DNA of 64,000 nucleotides from Chitinophaga filiformis (GTDB lineage: Bacteria; Bacteroidota; Bacteroidia; Chitinophagales; Chitinophagaceae): assembly GCF_900102545.1 (NCBI RefSeq), contig NZ_FNBN01000013.1, positions 62,001-126,000 on the forward strand, given 5' to 3'. This document shows positions 18,427-27,762 of the stretch, piece by piece. Below the pieces are notes generated by a model, which saw nothing but the letters and a program-made list of their open reading frames with translations, did not search any database and had not been told where the DNA came from. A program made the translations under genes and the position numbers. Position 1 is the first letter of the stretch; each line of letters begins with the position of its first letter.

Positions 18427-19338
18427 ATGGCGCAGCAATCATCTATGCAGCTCCGGCTTCTTTTTGTGATCAATCCTGTTTCAGGCGGCAAAAAGAAGGC
18501 CGATCCTGAAGCATTCATCAAAAATTATTTCCATGAACGACAGGAAGAGATCCACTTTTTCCTGCTGGATAAGCCACAGCAGTCGCTTACAGACCTTATC
18601 AGAAAAATAAAGCCCAGCTGTGTAATTGCTGTTGGCGGTGACGGAACGGTGAAGATGGTAGCAGAGCAATTAGTAAATACCGCTATTCCAATGGGTATCC
18701 TGCCTGCCGGTTCAGCTAACGGCATGGCGACGGAATTAAGTATTCCGGCCGACTGGGAACAGGTACTGGGCCTCATTACCAGGGAACATCCATCTACGGT
18801 AATAGATATAGACCTCATACAGATAAATGGTAAAGAAACCTGCATCCACCTGAGTGATGTAGGACTGAATGCATTGCTGGTGAAGAATTTTGAGCAGAGG
18901 GGTATTCGCGGAAAAATCGGCTATGCTCTTTCTGCTTTCAAAACCTTGTGGCAGAACAAGCGAATGGAAGTTAAAATAGAAAACAAAAAAATACACCTTA
19001 TCCGTCATGCCCATATGATCGTACTCGCCAATGCGCGGATGTATGGTACGGGCGCCAGTATCAATCCCAATGGAGATCCTACCGACGGCCTGTTTGAAGT
19101 GGTGATCTTACGGAAACTGTCCATTCCGGAACTATTGAAGATGTTATTCAGGCATCGCCCCTTTGATCCTGCTAAAACAGAGGTCCTTCAGGCAAGCCAG
19201 GTGACCATCAGTACCCGAAAGCGGGCACACTTCCAGATAGATGGAGAATACCTCGGCAAGACCAACCAGATACGCGCCAATATACTGGCGCGTGCGCTGA
19301 AAGTAATTGTGCCTGTCGCACCGGAAGCAGCGCGTTAA
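18427..19338 (+). CDS. Diacylglycerol/lipid kinase family protein (YegS/DgkB-like)
   Basis: A 303-residue kinase of the DAGK catalytic family that phosphorylates a lipid (diacylglycerol, sphingoid base or similar) with ATP. It shows LLFVINPVSGGKKK at residues about 10-23 (nucleotide-binding start), AVGGDGTVKMVAEQL around 73-87 (the GGDGT signature), GILPAGSANGMATEL around 97-111, and later GASINPNGDPTDGLFEV. It has no signal peptide and would work at the cytoplasmic membrane face. It is transcribed away from the APP1-like phosphatase gene from a 51-base shared promoter region. Confidence 0.9.
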   Translation: MAQQSSMQLRLLFVINPVSGGKKKADPEAFIKNYFHERQEEIHFFLLDKPQQSLTDLIRKIKPSCVIAVGGDGTVKMVAEQLVNTAIPMGILPAGSANGMATELSIPADWEQVLGLITREHPSTVIDIDLIQINGKETCIHLSDVGLNALLVKNFEQRGIRGKIGYALSAFKTLWQNKRMEVKIENKKIHLIRHAHMIVLANARMYGTGASINPNGDPTDGLFEVVILRKLSIPELLKMLFRHRPFDPAKTEVLQASQVTISTRKRAHFQIDGEYLGKTNQIRANILARALKVIVPVAPEAAR

Positions 19339-19485
19339 AATGATATCAGCCCTTAAGCGAAAAATATCAACTGCAATCCTGCACTGACACAGCTCTCCGG
19401 AAGCGCCTACCGCTCTTCCAATTACCTGTCCACCGGTCATCTTATTGCATGTATTTCTACCCCCTGCTTTATATTTTGTACGCAA

Positions 19486-21945
19486 ATGATTTCTATGCGG
19501 AAGATTCTATTACTCCTGGCCCTCCTGTTGCCGGGATATGGCCTATTTGCTCAACAAACCTATGTATTTAAAGACGGATTGATCAGCGGGCCCTGCCATC
19601 AATATGGCCGGACCGCCTTATTTACAGACCAGCTGGCCTGGGCGCTCTGCAACGGCGAACTGAAAACGCCTGTAAAGGGTGCCACCTCTTTCCCGGATGA
19701 AAAAGGCACACAGCAGCAATGGCAGGATATTACAGCCAATGCAGAAGGCTCTTTTGCCGGTCGTGTGATCAATAATGGCTACCTGTATGTTTCTTACAAT
19801 GCGCCTAAGGCACAGACAGCTATCCTGAATGTTACCGGCCACCAGATGGTGTATGTAAACGGTACGCCTCATGCCGGCGATATGTATCGCTATGGCTGGA
19901 TGTATATTCCGGTACAATTACACCAGGGGAATAATGAATTTTATATCCGTACGGGCCGCAGCTTCGGCAGACAAGGCATCAAAGCCAGACTGCTGTTTCC
20001 CGAAAAACCAGTTTATATCAGCATCGCCGATTCTACTATGCCTTTCGTAGTAGCAGGCAATAATAACAGTGATTTATGGGGTGCGATAGTAGTGGTAAAC
20101 ACTTCTGCACAGCCGCTTAAAAACCTGCAGATACAGGCCACTGTGAACGGTAAAACAGTCAGCTCCACTATTCCTGAAGTAGCGGCACTGACAACGCGCA
20201 AAGTGGGCTTTAAATTCGATGCATCCGGCACTGCCAACGGCAGCTATAACTGCACGCTGGTGTTAAACAATCAGAAGACCACTATCGACAGCAAGACCTT
20301 CACACTGAAAGCAGTCACCAACAAAGACCACTACAGCAATACTTTTGTGAGTGATATAGATGGCAGTGTACAATACTACGCAGTTTCACCACAGGCAAAT
20401 CCTGATGGCAAAGCGCCTGCGTTCTTCCTTTCTGTACATGGTGCAGAAGTACAGGCCATCAACCAGGCAAGCGCCTATAAATATAAAGACTGGGGCGTAC
20501 TGGTAGCACCTACCAACCGCCGTCCGCGTGGCTTCAACTGGGAAGACTGGGGCCGCCTCGATGCACTGGAAGTATTGAACATCGGTATTAACAGCTTCCA
20601 TCCTGATCCTGAAAGGATCTATCTGACAGGTCACTCTATGGGTGGACACGGTACATGGTACCTGGGCGCTACCTATGCCAGTAAATGGGCTGCTATTGCT
20701 CCCTGCTCCGGTTATCCAACCCTGATGGGATATGGCTCTGCAGACGGGCTGATCCCTGACTCTCCCCGCAACAGTACTGAACAGGTACTGCTGAGAGCCA
20801 GCAACCCGAGTAACACGTTTAAACTGGCTACCAACTATAAAGCGGGTGGTGTGTACATCCTTCATGGCGACAGCGATAAAGTTGTTTCTGTTGACTATGC
20901 AAGACAAATGAAAAAGATACTGGCTGATTTCCAGAAAGATTACAGCTATTATGAATATCCCGGTGGAGAACACTGGTATGGTGATACCTGCGTGGACTGG
21001 GGCCCTTTATTTCAGTACTTCAAATGGCATACTATTCCGGCAGATACCAGCGTGAATGAAATTGATTTCACTACTGCCAACCCTGCTATCTCTGCCGTAC
21101 ATCACTGGGTGCACATTTTACAACAACAGCATGCACTGGAATACAGCCGTATACAGCTGAGCAGAACTAAATCCCGCGACGCAATTACCGGTACTACTTC
21201 CAATATCCAGACGCTGGCTATTGACCTGAAAGATATCCCTGTGGGCCATACACTCAGCATCACACTGGATAACAAACCAGCAGTGACCTATACACGTAAA
21301 ACCGGCGACAGCTTGTTGTACCTGCACAACGGTGCACAGTGGACGGCCGGTGCTGCACCAACAGCTACTGATAAAGGCCCTGCGCGAAATGGCACATTCA
21401 AGGAAGCATTCAACCATCGTATGGTGTTTGTGTACAGCACCGGCGGACAGGCAGCAGAGAATGAGTGGTCTTTAAACAAGGCGCGTTACGATGCAGAAAC
21501 ATGGTATTACAGAGGCAATGGCGCTGTAGATATTATTGCAGATAAAGATTTTGATGCAGCGAAATATCCTGATCGTGGTATCATTATCTATGGTAATGCC
21601 AGCACAAACAAAGCGTGGAAACAGTTGCTGCAAAACGCGCCTGTACAGGTAACACGCGGTAAGGTAACAGTGGGTAAACAGGAATATGCCGGAGAAGGAC
21701 TGGCTGCTTATTTTATGTGGCCAAGAGCTGACAGTAAAACTGCTTCCATTGCTGTAATTGCAGGTACAGGATTAGCAGGTATGCGTGCCGCAGATGCGAA
21801 CCAGTATTTCGCCGGTGGCAGCGGTTTTCCTGACTATATGATCTTTAATGTGGACCTGCTGAAAGGCAATACTGCAGCAGTGAAAACAGCAGGCTTTTAC
21901 AACAACGAGTGGCAGCTGGATGAAAAAGAAATGATCAGAAACTAA
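19486..21945 (+). CDS. Secreted prolyl-oligopeptidase-like alpha/beta hydrolase
   Basis: An 819-residue exported protein. The signal peptide is MRKILLLLALLLPGYGLFAQ (ATG 19495; ATG 19486 adds three residues). An N-terminal beta-sandwich region of about 270 residues follows. The hydrolase domain carries the nucleophile elbow GHSMGGHGTWYLG around residues 383-395, with candidate Asp (YILHGDSDKVVSV) and His (YEYPGGEHWYGD) partners downstream. The last 300 residues are an additional region of unknown role. The nearest general label is prolyl oligopeptidase family serine peptidase or esterase; whether peptide or ester is cleaved cannot be decided. It is monocistronic with a strong terminator. Confidence 0.8.
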   Translation: MISMRKILLLLALLLPGYGLFAQQTYVFKDGLISGPCHQYGRTALFTDQLAWALCNGELKTPVKGATSFPDEKGTQQQWQDITANAEGSFAGRVINNGYLYVSYNAPKAQTAILNVTGHQMVYVNGTPHAGDMYRYGWMYIPVQLHQGNNEFYIRTGRSFGRQGIKARLLFPEKPVYISIADSTMPFVVAGNNNSDLWGAIVVVNTSAQPLKNLQIQATVNGKTVSSTIPEVAALTTRKVGFKFDASGTANGSYNCTLVLNNQKTTIDSKTFTLKAVTNKDHYSNTFVSDIDGSVQYYAVSPQANPDGKAPAFFLSVHGAEVQAINQASAYKYKDWGVLVAPTNRRPRGFNWEDWGRLDALEVLNIGINSFHPDPERIYLTGHSMGGHGTWYLGATYASKWAAIAPCSGYPTLMGYGSADGLIPDSPRNSTEQVLLRASNPSNTFKLATNYKAGGVYILHGDSDKVVSVDYARQMKKILADFQKDYSYYEYPGGEHWYGDTCVDWGPLFQYFKWHTIPADTSVNEIDFTTANPAISAVHHWVHILQQQHALEYSRIQLSRTKSRDAITGTTSNIQTLAIDLKDIPVGHTLSITLDNKPAVTYTRKTGDSLLYLHNGAQWTAGAAPTATDKGPARNGTFKEAFNHRMVFVYSTGGQAAENEWSLNKARYDAETWYYRGNGAVDIIADKDFDAAKYPDRGIIIYGNASTNKAWKQLLQNAPVQVTRGKVTVGKQEYAGEGLAAYFMWPRADSKTASIAVIAGTGLAGMRAADANQYFAGGSGFPDYMIFNVDLLKGNTAAVKTAGFYNNEWQLDEKEMIRN

Positions 21946-21962
21946 AAGCAGAATTAGTAAAT

Positions 21963-21994
21963 AAAAATGCCGCGGAGATCTTCGCGGCATTTTT
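21963..21994 (+). terminator. Strong terminator of the secreted hydrolase gene
   Basis: A perfect 12-bp stem (AAAAATGCCGCG / CGCGGCATTTTT) with an 8-nt interior lies 18 bases past the stop codon and ends in a T-run. Confidence 0.85.
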
Positions 21995-22268
21995 ATTGCT
22001 GATACCTTATCTCTCAGAATTGCCACTACTCCCCTTTTCCGGCAACTGGTAGCCCTCTTCTACAAATGTTTATATTACGCTTCTCGGTTTATGTGGTTTA
22101 ACATCTTTACATAATTTGAGGAAGAAAGCCATACAGCCTCCTACAAGATGTGTATAATTACCCATGATATTTACGCATGATACACACTATTGACTAAGGT
22201 CATCATTCATGGCATAGTTTGTGTTTTTTAGAAAGATAAATTATTCTTCATTTTAAAAGCTCCATATT
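21995..22268. other. Intergenic region before the DUF4397 gene
   Basis: AT-rich. A TTG at 22190-22192 followed after 22 bases by TAGTTTG (22215-22221) resembles a weak Bacteroidota promoter for the downstream lipoprotein gene. Nothing else was recognised. Confidence 0.3.
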
Positions 22269-22976
22269 ATGTTACCTCTGAATCGTGCCAGCAAAGGCCT
22301 GTTAGGCATCTTAGCATTAACAGGATTGTTTACTTTCTCTTCATGCAGTAAAGATGACGATAACACAACTGTTGAACCTGATGCGACTGTTAAAATTGTC
22401 AATGTGTTGCCCGATGCAGGCAGCGTAGATGTATTCAACGGATCAAGTAAACTGAATTCTTCCACCATTGCTTATGGTGAATCCACCGGATATCTGAATG
22501 TAAAAAAGGGGGATGCTACATTTGATTTTAAGAGTTCTGTATCCGGCAATACTGTACTATCTGCGCCGGTAACATTTGAAAAAAGTGAAAATTACTCACT
22601 GTTTGCTACCGGTGAAACAAATGGTAATACAACAGTAGGTATTCTTGCAAAAGATAATCTTGGCGCCCCATCATCAGGTATGGCTAAAATACGCTTTGTG
22701 CATGCTTCTCCTGATGCTCCTGCTTTTAACTTCCTTGCGAATGACAATGTGCTGCAAGACGGTGTTGCCTACAAATCATCCACTGAATTCAAAGAGCTGG
22801 CTGCAGGCACTTATACAATAAAACTGAATAATGCTACCAGCGGAGTAACTGCCACCACCCGCCCCGATGTAGTGCTGCAAGCCGGTAAGATCTATACTGT
22901 AGTAGCACAGGGCCTGATCAATGCAACGCCTGTTGTTGAACAACCATTTGCGTTGAATATAATGGCGAATAATTAA
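22269..22976 (+). CDS. DUF4397 domain lipoprotein
   Basis: A 235-residue exported lipoprotein. The signal peptide ends in the lipobox FSSC with the lipid-carrying Cys near residue 27. It is followed at once by SKDDD, an acidic start like the surface-export signal of Bacteroidota lipoproteins, so it may face outward. Two DUF4397-like beta repeats follow: VKIVNVLPDAGSVDVFNG (about 42-59) and IRFVHASPDAPAFNF (about 142-156). Each is a short beta-sandwich module of unknown function. It is convergent with the next lipoprotein gene and shares a terminator with it. Confidence 0.85.
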   Translation: MLPLNRASKGLLGILALTGLFTFSSCSKDDDNTTVEPDATVKIVNVLPDAGSVDVFNGSSKLNSSTIAYGESTGYLNVKKGDATFDFKSSVSGNTVLSAPVTFEKSENYSLFATGETNGNTTVGILAKDNLGAPSSGMAKIRFVHASPDAPAFNFLANDNVLQDGVAYKSSTEFKELAAGTYTIKLNNATSGVTATTRPDVVLQAGKIYTVVAQGLINATPVVEQPFALNIMANN

Positions 22977-23007
22977 TCATACCAATCATACACATTTATA
23001 TAAAAAA

Positions 23008-23045
23008 GGAACCCGCCTCATTTCTGAGACGGGTTCCCGTTTTTT
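23008..23045 (+). terminator. Bidirectional terminator between convergent lipoprotein genes
   Basis: GGAACCCG-C-CTCA pairs with TGAG-A-CGGGTTCC around a TTTC loop, followed by a T-run on the plus strand. A preceding A-run gives a T-run on the minus strand. Confidence 0.8.
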
Positions 23046-23060
23046 ATCTAAGTAATTGGC

Positions 23061-23825
23061 TTACCAGTTCAGGTTGAAATTGCTACCGCCACTAACAGTG
23101 AATATAGCTTTTCTGTTGCCCTGGAATGTGATAGTACCTTCATATTTGAAAGCATTACCTTTTGAATCTGCACCAGTGATTTTCACACTAGCAGTACCAG
23201 ATACGATTTCTTTAGTTTCTTTGCTAACCTTGATATTCACAGACTCATAGTGAACAGCGCTGGTAAAAGAAGGCAGATCTGCTGTTTTAGATACAAAACT
23301 ACCCGCACGATCGAAGGTCTGGCTTATTTCCCAGGCAGTGCTGTTTGCTCCTAAACCTCTCAGGTAGTACTTTGAATAGCAAGTGTCAACAGTTTTAAAT
23401 TTCTCAGTTTCGATACTTGTCTTACCGTTGAAATTGAATGTAAACTGTGTAGGCACATCAGCAGTACAAGCCAGTGAATATAACCAGCTCAGTTTGTAAT
23501 CAAAGGTAATTCCGCCTTCACTACCTGCATGGGCAATGCTTCCGTCAGTTGATTTACCACAGAAATCGCTCAGCTTACCGCCTGCCTGTCTTGCTTCCAT
23601 TGCAGATACAGCAAGTGTGGCAGTGCCTAACTGTTCAGTGATACCACCCTGGTTAACGAAAGTCTGAGATACGACAGTAGCTGCCTGGTCCTGTGTTACA
23701 CCAGGAGTTTGTTTAGTGTCATCATCTTTCGAACAGGAAGTAACGCCAAAAGAAATACCCGCCGCCATAACGAATAATAACAGAGTAGCTTTGCTGCTAG
23801 CAAAGGAGAGACGTGGTCTTCTCAT
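23061..23825 (-). CDS. Hypothetical lipoprotein
   Basis: A 254-residue protein with a signal peptide ending GVTSC, so the lipidated Cys is near residue 31, followed by SKDDD as in the neighbouring lipoprotein. The mature part is beta-rich with polar repeats and ends ...FTVSGGSNFNLNW. I recognise no family. It may be an outer-membrane, outward-facing lipoprotein by analogy with the SKDDD start. The similar N-termini of the two convergent genes reflect a shared export signal; the mature sequences show no obvious similarity. Confidence 0.75.
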   Translation of the reverse strand: MRRPRLSFASSKATLLLFVMAAGISFGVTSCSKDDDTKQTPGVTQDQAATVVSQTFVNQGGITEQLGTATLAVSAMEARQAGGKLSDFCGKSTDGSIAHAGSEGGITFDYKLSWLYSLACTADVPTQFTFNFNGKTSIETEKFKTVDTCYSKYYLRGLGANSTAWEISQTFDRAGSFVSKTADLPSFTSAVHYESVNIKVSKETKEIVSGTASVKITGADSKGNAFKYEGTITFQGNRKAIFTVSGGSNFNLNW

Positions 23826-24228
23826 AGAATAGAGATTTTAATTGATTAGTGATATAATTGAATTAATGCTTACGAACTTACATGACTTATTTACCCACTA
23901 TACCCTGTAAATCTATATTAATATAATTACAATTCATAATATAATAAGGGAATTAACAATTGGCATCGCGCTCACTCTTTTACTCACATCACAACTCATT
24001 GCTTTACAGGCGCCAAAATTGGAACTGCTTACTTCCTCTGCCGGATGTTGTCATTTTTACGACTTATAAAACGGACTTTATCACACAATTAGTATATGCG
24101 CTGCCATTATCGATTGTGATAATTCATATAGGGGTTGTATCTACCTGGTAAACAATAAAAAAGGATGCCCGGAGGCATCCTGAAAATATGCTGCATAAGG
24201 GAATAGATCCCTATTTGTCAGTTTAATT
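23826..24228. other. Intergenic gap
   Basis: 403 bases, very AT-rich at its left end, where the promoter of the minus-strand lipoprotein gene must lie. A 63-codon plus-strand open frame in it has no protein-like features. A minus-strand terminator at 24155-24180 belongs to the DUF1080 gene. Confidence 0.4.
24155..24180 (-). terminator. Terminator of the DUF1080 gene
   Basis: A 7-bp stem (GGATGCC / GGCATCC) with a 4-nt loop is followed by six T residues on the minus strand. Confidence 0.75.
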
Positions 24229-24996
24229 TTATAACTCCCTGATCCAGATATTCCTGAAACTCAGTGGCTCACTCTTATCGCCATGTGCCTGCAGCTTGAT
24301 AGGGCATGCGCCATGTGCTTTTGTATAAGATGCCTTTCCGATGTATCTGGTTGGTCCCAGTAATTCGGTATTATTCTGTACCAGTACGCCGTTGAAGAAA
24401 ACAGTCACCCTTGCAGGAGATTGCAGGGAACCATCACTGTTAAAACGGGGAGCTGTCCATACGATATCATAGGTCTGCCATTCTCCCGGTTTGCGGTTTG
24501 CATTCACCAGTGGAGCCGTCTGTTTATAGATACTGGCAGCCTGGCCATTCACGTATGTTTTGTTGCTGTAGTTGTCCAGGATCTGCAGCTCATAACCATC
24601 ATCTCCTTTTCCGGTAGACGCGAGGAATAAACCACTGTTACCTCTGCCCTGTCCTGTACCGGTGATATCTTTCGGTACACGCCATTCGATATGCAGCTGA
24701 TAGTTGGTGAACGATCTCTTCGTCTGGATGTTACCGGTGCTCTTGTCTACCGTAAAGGCTCCTCCTCCTACTTTCCACTTTGCAGGTTGCTCAGGATTTT
24801 CGACGGATACCCACTGGTCCAGGCTTTTTCCATCAAACAGGACGATAGCGTCAGAAGGTGCTTCTGAAGCCACCTTTCCGGGTGTAACAACTGTCGGTAC
24901 CGGTTCCCATACTTCCGTGTCTTCAGGCTTCGACTGCGCAAATAACGTGGCTGAGAGCACAACAGCGGCAGCCGTTGTAAACGTTTTCTTGTACAT
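24229..24996 (-). CDS. DUF1080 (3-keto-disaccharide hydrolase-like) secreted protein
   Basis: A 255-residue exported protein with signal peptide MYKKTFTTAAAVVLSATLFAQ. The DUF1080 laminin-G-like fold is indicated by IVLFDGKSLDQWVS (about 50-63), FTNYQLHIEWRVP (about 98-110), GNSGLFL, YELQILDNY, GEWQTYDIVWTAPRF and a C-terminal SFRNIWIREL. Members of this family include 3-keto-glycoside hydrolases that act together with sugar 3-dehydrogenases. No dehydrogenase gene is next to it here. ATG 24996 is preferred over a GTG at 25002. Confidence 0.88.
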   Translation of the reverse strand: MYKKTFTTAAAVVLSATLFAQSKPEDTEVWEPVPTVVTPGKVASEAPSDAIVLFDGKSLDQWVSVENPEQPAKWKVGGGAFTVDKSTGNIQTKRSFTNYQLHIEWRVPKDITGTGQGRGNSGLFLASTGKGDDGYELQILDNYSNKTYVNGQAASIYKQTAPLVNANRKPGEWQTYDIVWTAPRFNSDGSLQSPARVTVFFNGVLVQNNTELLGPTRYIGKASYTKAHGACPIKLQAHGDKSEPLSFRNIWIREL

Positions 24997-25266
24997 GATC
25001 ACAATAATTTAATTCCCTAAGTTAAAAATAGATCCCACAAATAGCAATCCGGTCATCATTTTTAATTACATGACAATAGATTTGTATATATCCATCCCTG
25101 TCAGTATCTTAGACTTATAATTCTGGTATGTTAGGGTATTATTGTTCATGTTGACCTCTACGGGACATATCTGCAACATGTAAATTGCCATTACCGCACA
25201 CAAATAATCCTTTGACAAAACAAGAAAACCTACGCCGCAACAGTAGGCGCACCAACGCATTAGAGA

Positions 25267-25905
25267 ATGAGACTGACCGAATTTATATCGTCCCTGATCA
25301 ACGAGGGGAAAGTAACGGTAGCGCCGGCCATCAATTCGTTTGACCCGGAAGACCTCCGTCTGGCTAATGTGCATCTGAAACAACATTACGATGACGATAG
25401 TACGGATATGCCCGGGCAGGTACCGCCTTTTGATCCGGAAGCTGCCCTCTGGGCCGCCTGTTACCTTTACAGGGCTGTCCAGTTCATCCAGCTCCGCCAA
25501 CTGGGGGAAGACGACATCAAGGCACATCTGCTGCCTTTTACCGGCGTTCCTTCCCCCTCAGCTATATATGCTGCTGATCTGACCCTTCGCTACATGCCCG
25601 GTCTTTTTGATCTTGCAAAAGGACTGGCACCAGGAGATCCGCTGGTAAAAGAACTGGAGATCATGGCCGCACACTGGCCATTCTCCATGGCTGCCATCCC
25701 GTCCATCGTACCGGAAGAACTCTTCCTGCTCATGATCATGCAGCACCCGTCGCTGAAAATAGCGTACATCGACAGGATCATCCAGGCAAAGGACTTCCGC
25801 AAATGCCGCCATCCGGAATGCCTGCCCCTGGTAAAGGAAGCCCTTGGCTCATATGCCGCTATACTCTGGCCTGAATTTGAAATTGACCTTACTGTTCATA
25901 CATAA
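25267..25905 (+). CDS. Accessory helical protein of MoxR-vWA-beta-propeller ternary system
   Basis: A 212-residue soluble protein, first gene of the five-gene MoxR operon and 3 bases before the ATPase gene. It is predicted mainly helical, with phrases such as EAALWAACYLYRAVQFIQLRQLG (split by a polar region) and PLVKELEIMAAHWPFSMA. I know no biochemical function. Small bpX-series domains accompany MoxR and vWA-propeller genes in the ternary systems described from comparative genomics, and this is likely one of them (possibly bpX5, from memory). It may be an adaptor between the ATPase and its target. Context is the main evidence. Confidence 0.6.
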   Translation: MRLTEFISSLINEGKVTVAPAINSFDPEDLRLANVHLKQHYDDDSTDMPGQVPPFDPEAALWAACYLYRAVQFIQLRQLGEDDIKAHLLPFTGVPSPSAIYAADLTLRYMPGLFDLAKGLAPGDPLVKELEIMAAHWPFSMAAIPSIVPEELFLLMIMQHPSLKIAYIDRIIQAKDFRKCRHPECLPLVKEALGSYAAILWPEFEIDLTVHT

Positions 25906-25908
25906 ACA

Positions 25909-27060
25909 ATGGAACCTATTACCTTTGAATCCCCGCTGGTAGACAAACTGAATGATGTACTACAGCAACTGAAACAGACTTTTGTAGGCAAGGACGACAT
26001 CATAGATCTCATGGGCATCTGCCTGGCAGGCCGGGAAAACCTCTTCCTGTTTGGTCCTCCCGGTACCGCTAAAAGTGCCATGGTACGTGAACTGGCCCGC
26101 CAGCTGGATGTGAAGACATTCGAATACCTGCTGACCCGCTTTACAGAACCCAATGAACTTTTCGGTCCCTTCGATATCCGCAAACTGCGGGACGGCGATC
26201 TGGTGACCAATACTGAAGGCATGTTACCTGAAGCGTCTCTGGTATTCCTGGATGAATTACTGAATGCCAACAGCGCTATCCTCAACAGCCTGCTCATGGC
26301 CCTGAACGAAAAGATCTTCCGCAGAGGTAAGGAAACCAAACACCTGCCAGCACTGATCTTCATCGGCGCCAGTAACCACCTCCCGGAAGATGAAGCCCTG
26401 CAGGCACTGTTTGACAGGTTCCTGATCAGGGTACGCTGTGAGAACGTAGATCCGGCCCTGTTGGAGAATGTGTTACAAGCCGGCTGGGGACTGGAACAAA
26501 AACAGATTACCGGAAATGGCGGTATTCCCGCAGAAGACCTGCGCGCCCTGCAGCAACTGAATACAACAATAGACCTGAATAATATCAGGCCTGAATATCT
26601 CATGCTGATAGAACAGCTGCGCAACGCAGGTGTACAGATCTCCGACAGGCGTGCTGTAAAACTGCAACGCCTTATTGCGGCAAGTGCTTTACTCTGCAAA
26701 CGTAAGGCTGCTATCCTCTCTGATCTCTGGATATTGCGTTACATCTGGGATACAGAAGAGCAGATCGAGATCATTGCCGGTATCGTGAATGCATCCGTAC
26801 AGAAAGCCACCACACATCCGCAGGAACATCCCCGTGCCCACAACAGTGGTACTCCTGATCCGGAAGCCATCTACCGTGATGTACAGCAACTGCATGAGCA
26901 ATGGGACGATCCGAATACACCGGTTGCTACACGCGCACTGATCAAAGACCGCCTGCGCAGTCTGAACAGCCGCTGTGAATGGATCAGCAATACCACACAG
27001 CGTAACTATGTATTACAACCCATAGATGCCCTCTGGAAGAAAATAATGCAATCTGCATGA
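25909..27060 (+). CDS. MoxR family AAA+ ATPase
   Basis: A 383-residue AAA+ ATPase of the MoxR/RavA branch. Walker A is GPPGTAKS at residues 49-56, Walker B LVFLDE at 111-116, and sensor 1 lies in GASNHLPEDEALQALFDRF from about 153, with the Arg finger in DRF. MoxR ATPases form hexamers that remodel or mature protein partners, usually with a vWA-domain protein. It is the second gene of the operon; its stop overlaps the next start by 4 bases (ATGA), a sign of translational coupling. The C-terminal 100 residues beyond the AAA+ lid are helical and probably specific to the ternary system. Confidence 0.92.
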   Translation: MEPITFESPLVDKLNDVLQQLKQTFVGKDDIIDLMGICLAGRENLFLFGPPGTAKSAMVRELARQLDVKTFEYLLTRFTEPNELFGPFDIRKLRDGDLVTNTEGMLPEASLVFLDELLNANSAILNSLLMALNEKIFRRGKETKHLPALIFIGASNHLPEDEALQALFDRFLIRVRCENVDPALLENVLQAGWGLEQKQITGNGGIPAEDLRALQQLNTTIDLNNIRPEYLMLIEQLRNAGVQISDRRAVKLQRLIAASALLCKRKAAILSDLWILRYIWDTEEQIEIIAGIVNASVQKATTHPQEHPRAHNSGTPDPEAIYRDVQQLHEQWDDPNTPVATRALIKDRLRSLNSRCEWISNTTQRNYVLQPIDALWKKIMQSA

Positions 27061-27761
27061 AAGAGATGATCATCGTGATTGCCCTGGCTGATCTGACAAC
27101 ACTCGGCACTATACGCACATGGCCAGGCCTGCTGGTAGCAGTCACCGGAGATGAGATCTGGGTGAGAGGTATTCCGCCTGATACAACAGATATACAGCTC
27201 CGTAAACTGCCAGCAAAACACACCTTCCTGGCAGATACACAGGAACGCTTATTCCTGCCCGGAAAACAGACACCTCACGACATGCTTAAAAAGATGTCAT
27301 GGGAAGCCATTGCCTCTTTCATGACCGTGGAACTCCCTGTATCTGCCATGCCCGCCCGTTCCGGCGAAGGTTATGCAGTACGGCTGGCGCCTACTACAGC
27401 AACCGCAGAACCTTTCGCTGTACTGACCACACTGGAGCATTGGAAAGCCTATGCCGACACAGCACCACTGATCAGGTTACAGCGATTAAGCTTTGCTGTA
27501 TGTGAAACAGGAGAAGTGCTGGTCATCGGCACGCCGGTGCCATCTATGCCTGGTAAAGTATTCACCCTGCGGGATAATATCCTGCTGCCTGCCGGTTATG
27601 ATTTTGATCCTCCGGTCATTGGCCAGCTTATACCCACCTGGTCTGGTACAGAGAGTGATACATTACTTCTGTTTCGTGTAGATGGTCAATGGGAAAAGAT
27701 TCCCGGAAACGTTTTTGTACGCGCTTCCAGAAGCGCTATCCGTCTTACTAATACTTTCTGA
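27057..27761 (+). CDS. Small accessory protein of the MoxR ternary system (bpX2-like)
   Basis: A 234-residue protein, third in the operon. It overlaps the ATPase gene by 4 bases and stops 1 base before the ATG of the vWA-like gene. It is a beta-rich soluble protein with blocks like LLVAVTGDEIWVRGIPP, HTFLADTQERLFLPGKQTP and EPFAVLTTLEHWKAYADTAP, then RLSFAVCETGEVLVIGTPVPSMPGKVF. I believe it corresponds to the bpX2 accessory domain of MoxR-vWA-propeller systems, but this is recalled from motif style and context, not proved. Extreme compaction with both neighbours suggests fixed stoichiometry within one complex. Confidence 0.65.
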   Translation: MKEMIIVIALADLTTLGTIRTWPGLLVAVTGDEIWVRGIPPDTTDIQLRKLPAKHTFLADTQERLFLPGKQTPHDMLKKMSWEAIASFMTVELPVSAMPARSGEGYAVRLAPTTATAEPFAVLTTLEHWKAYADTAPLIRLQRLSFAVCETGEVLVIGTPVPSMPGKVFTLRDNILLPAGYDFDPPVIGQLIPTWSGTESDTLLLFRVDGQWEKIPGNVFVRASRSAIRLTNTF

Positions 27762-27762
27762 A

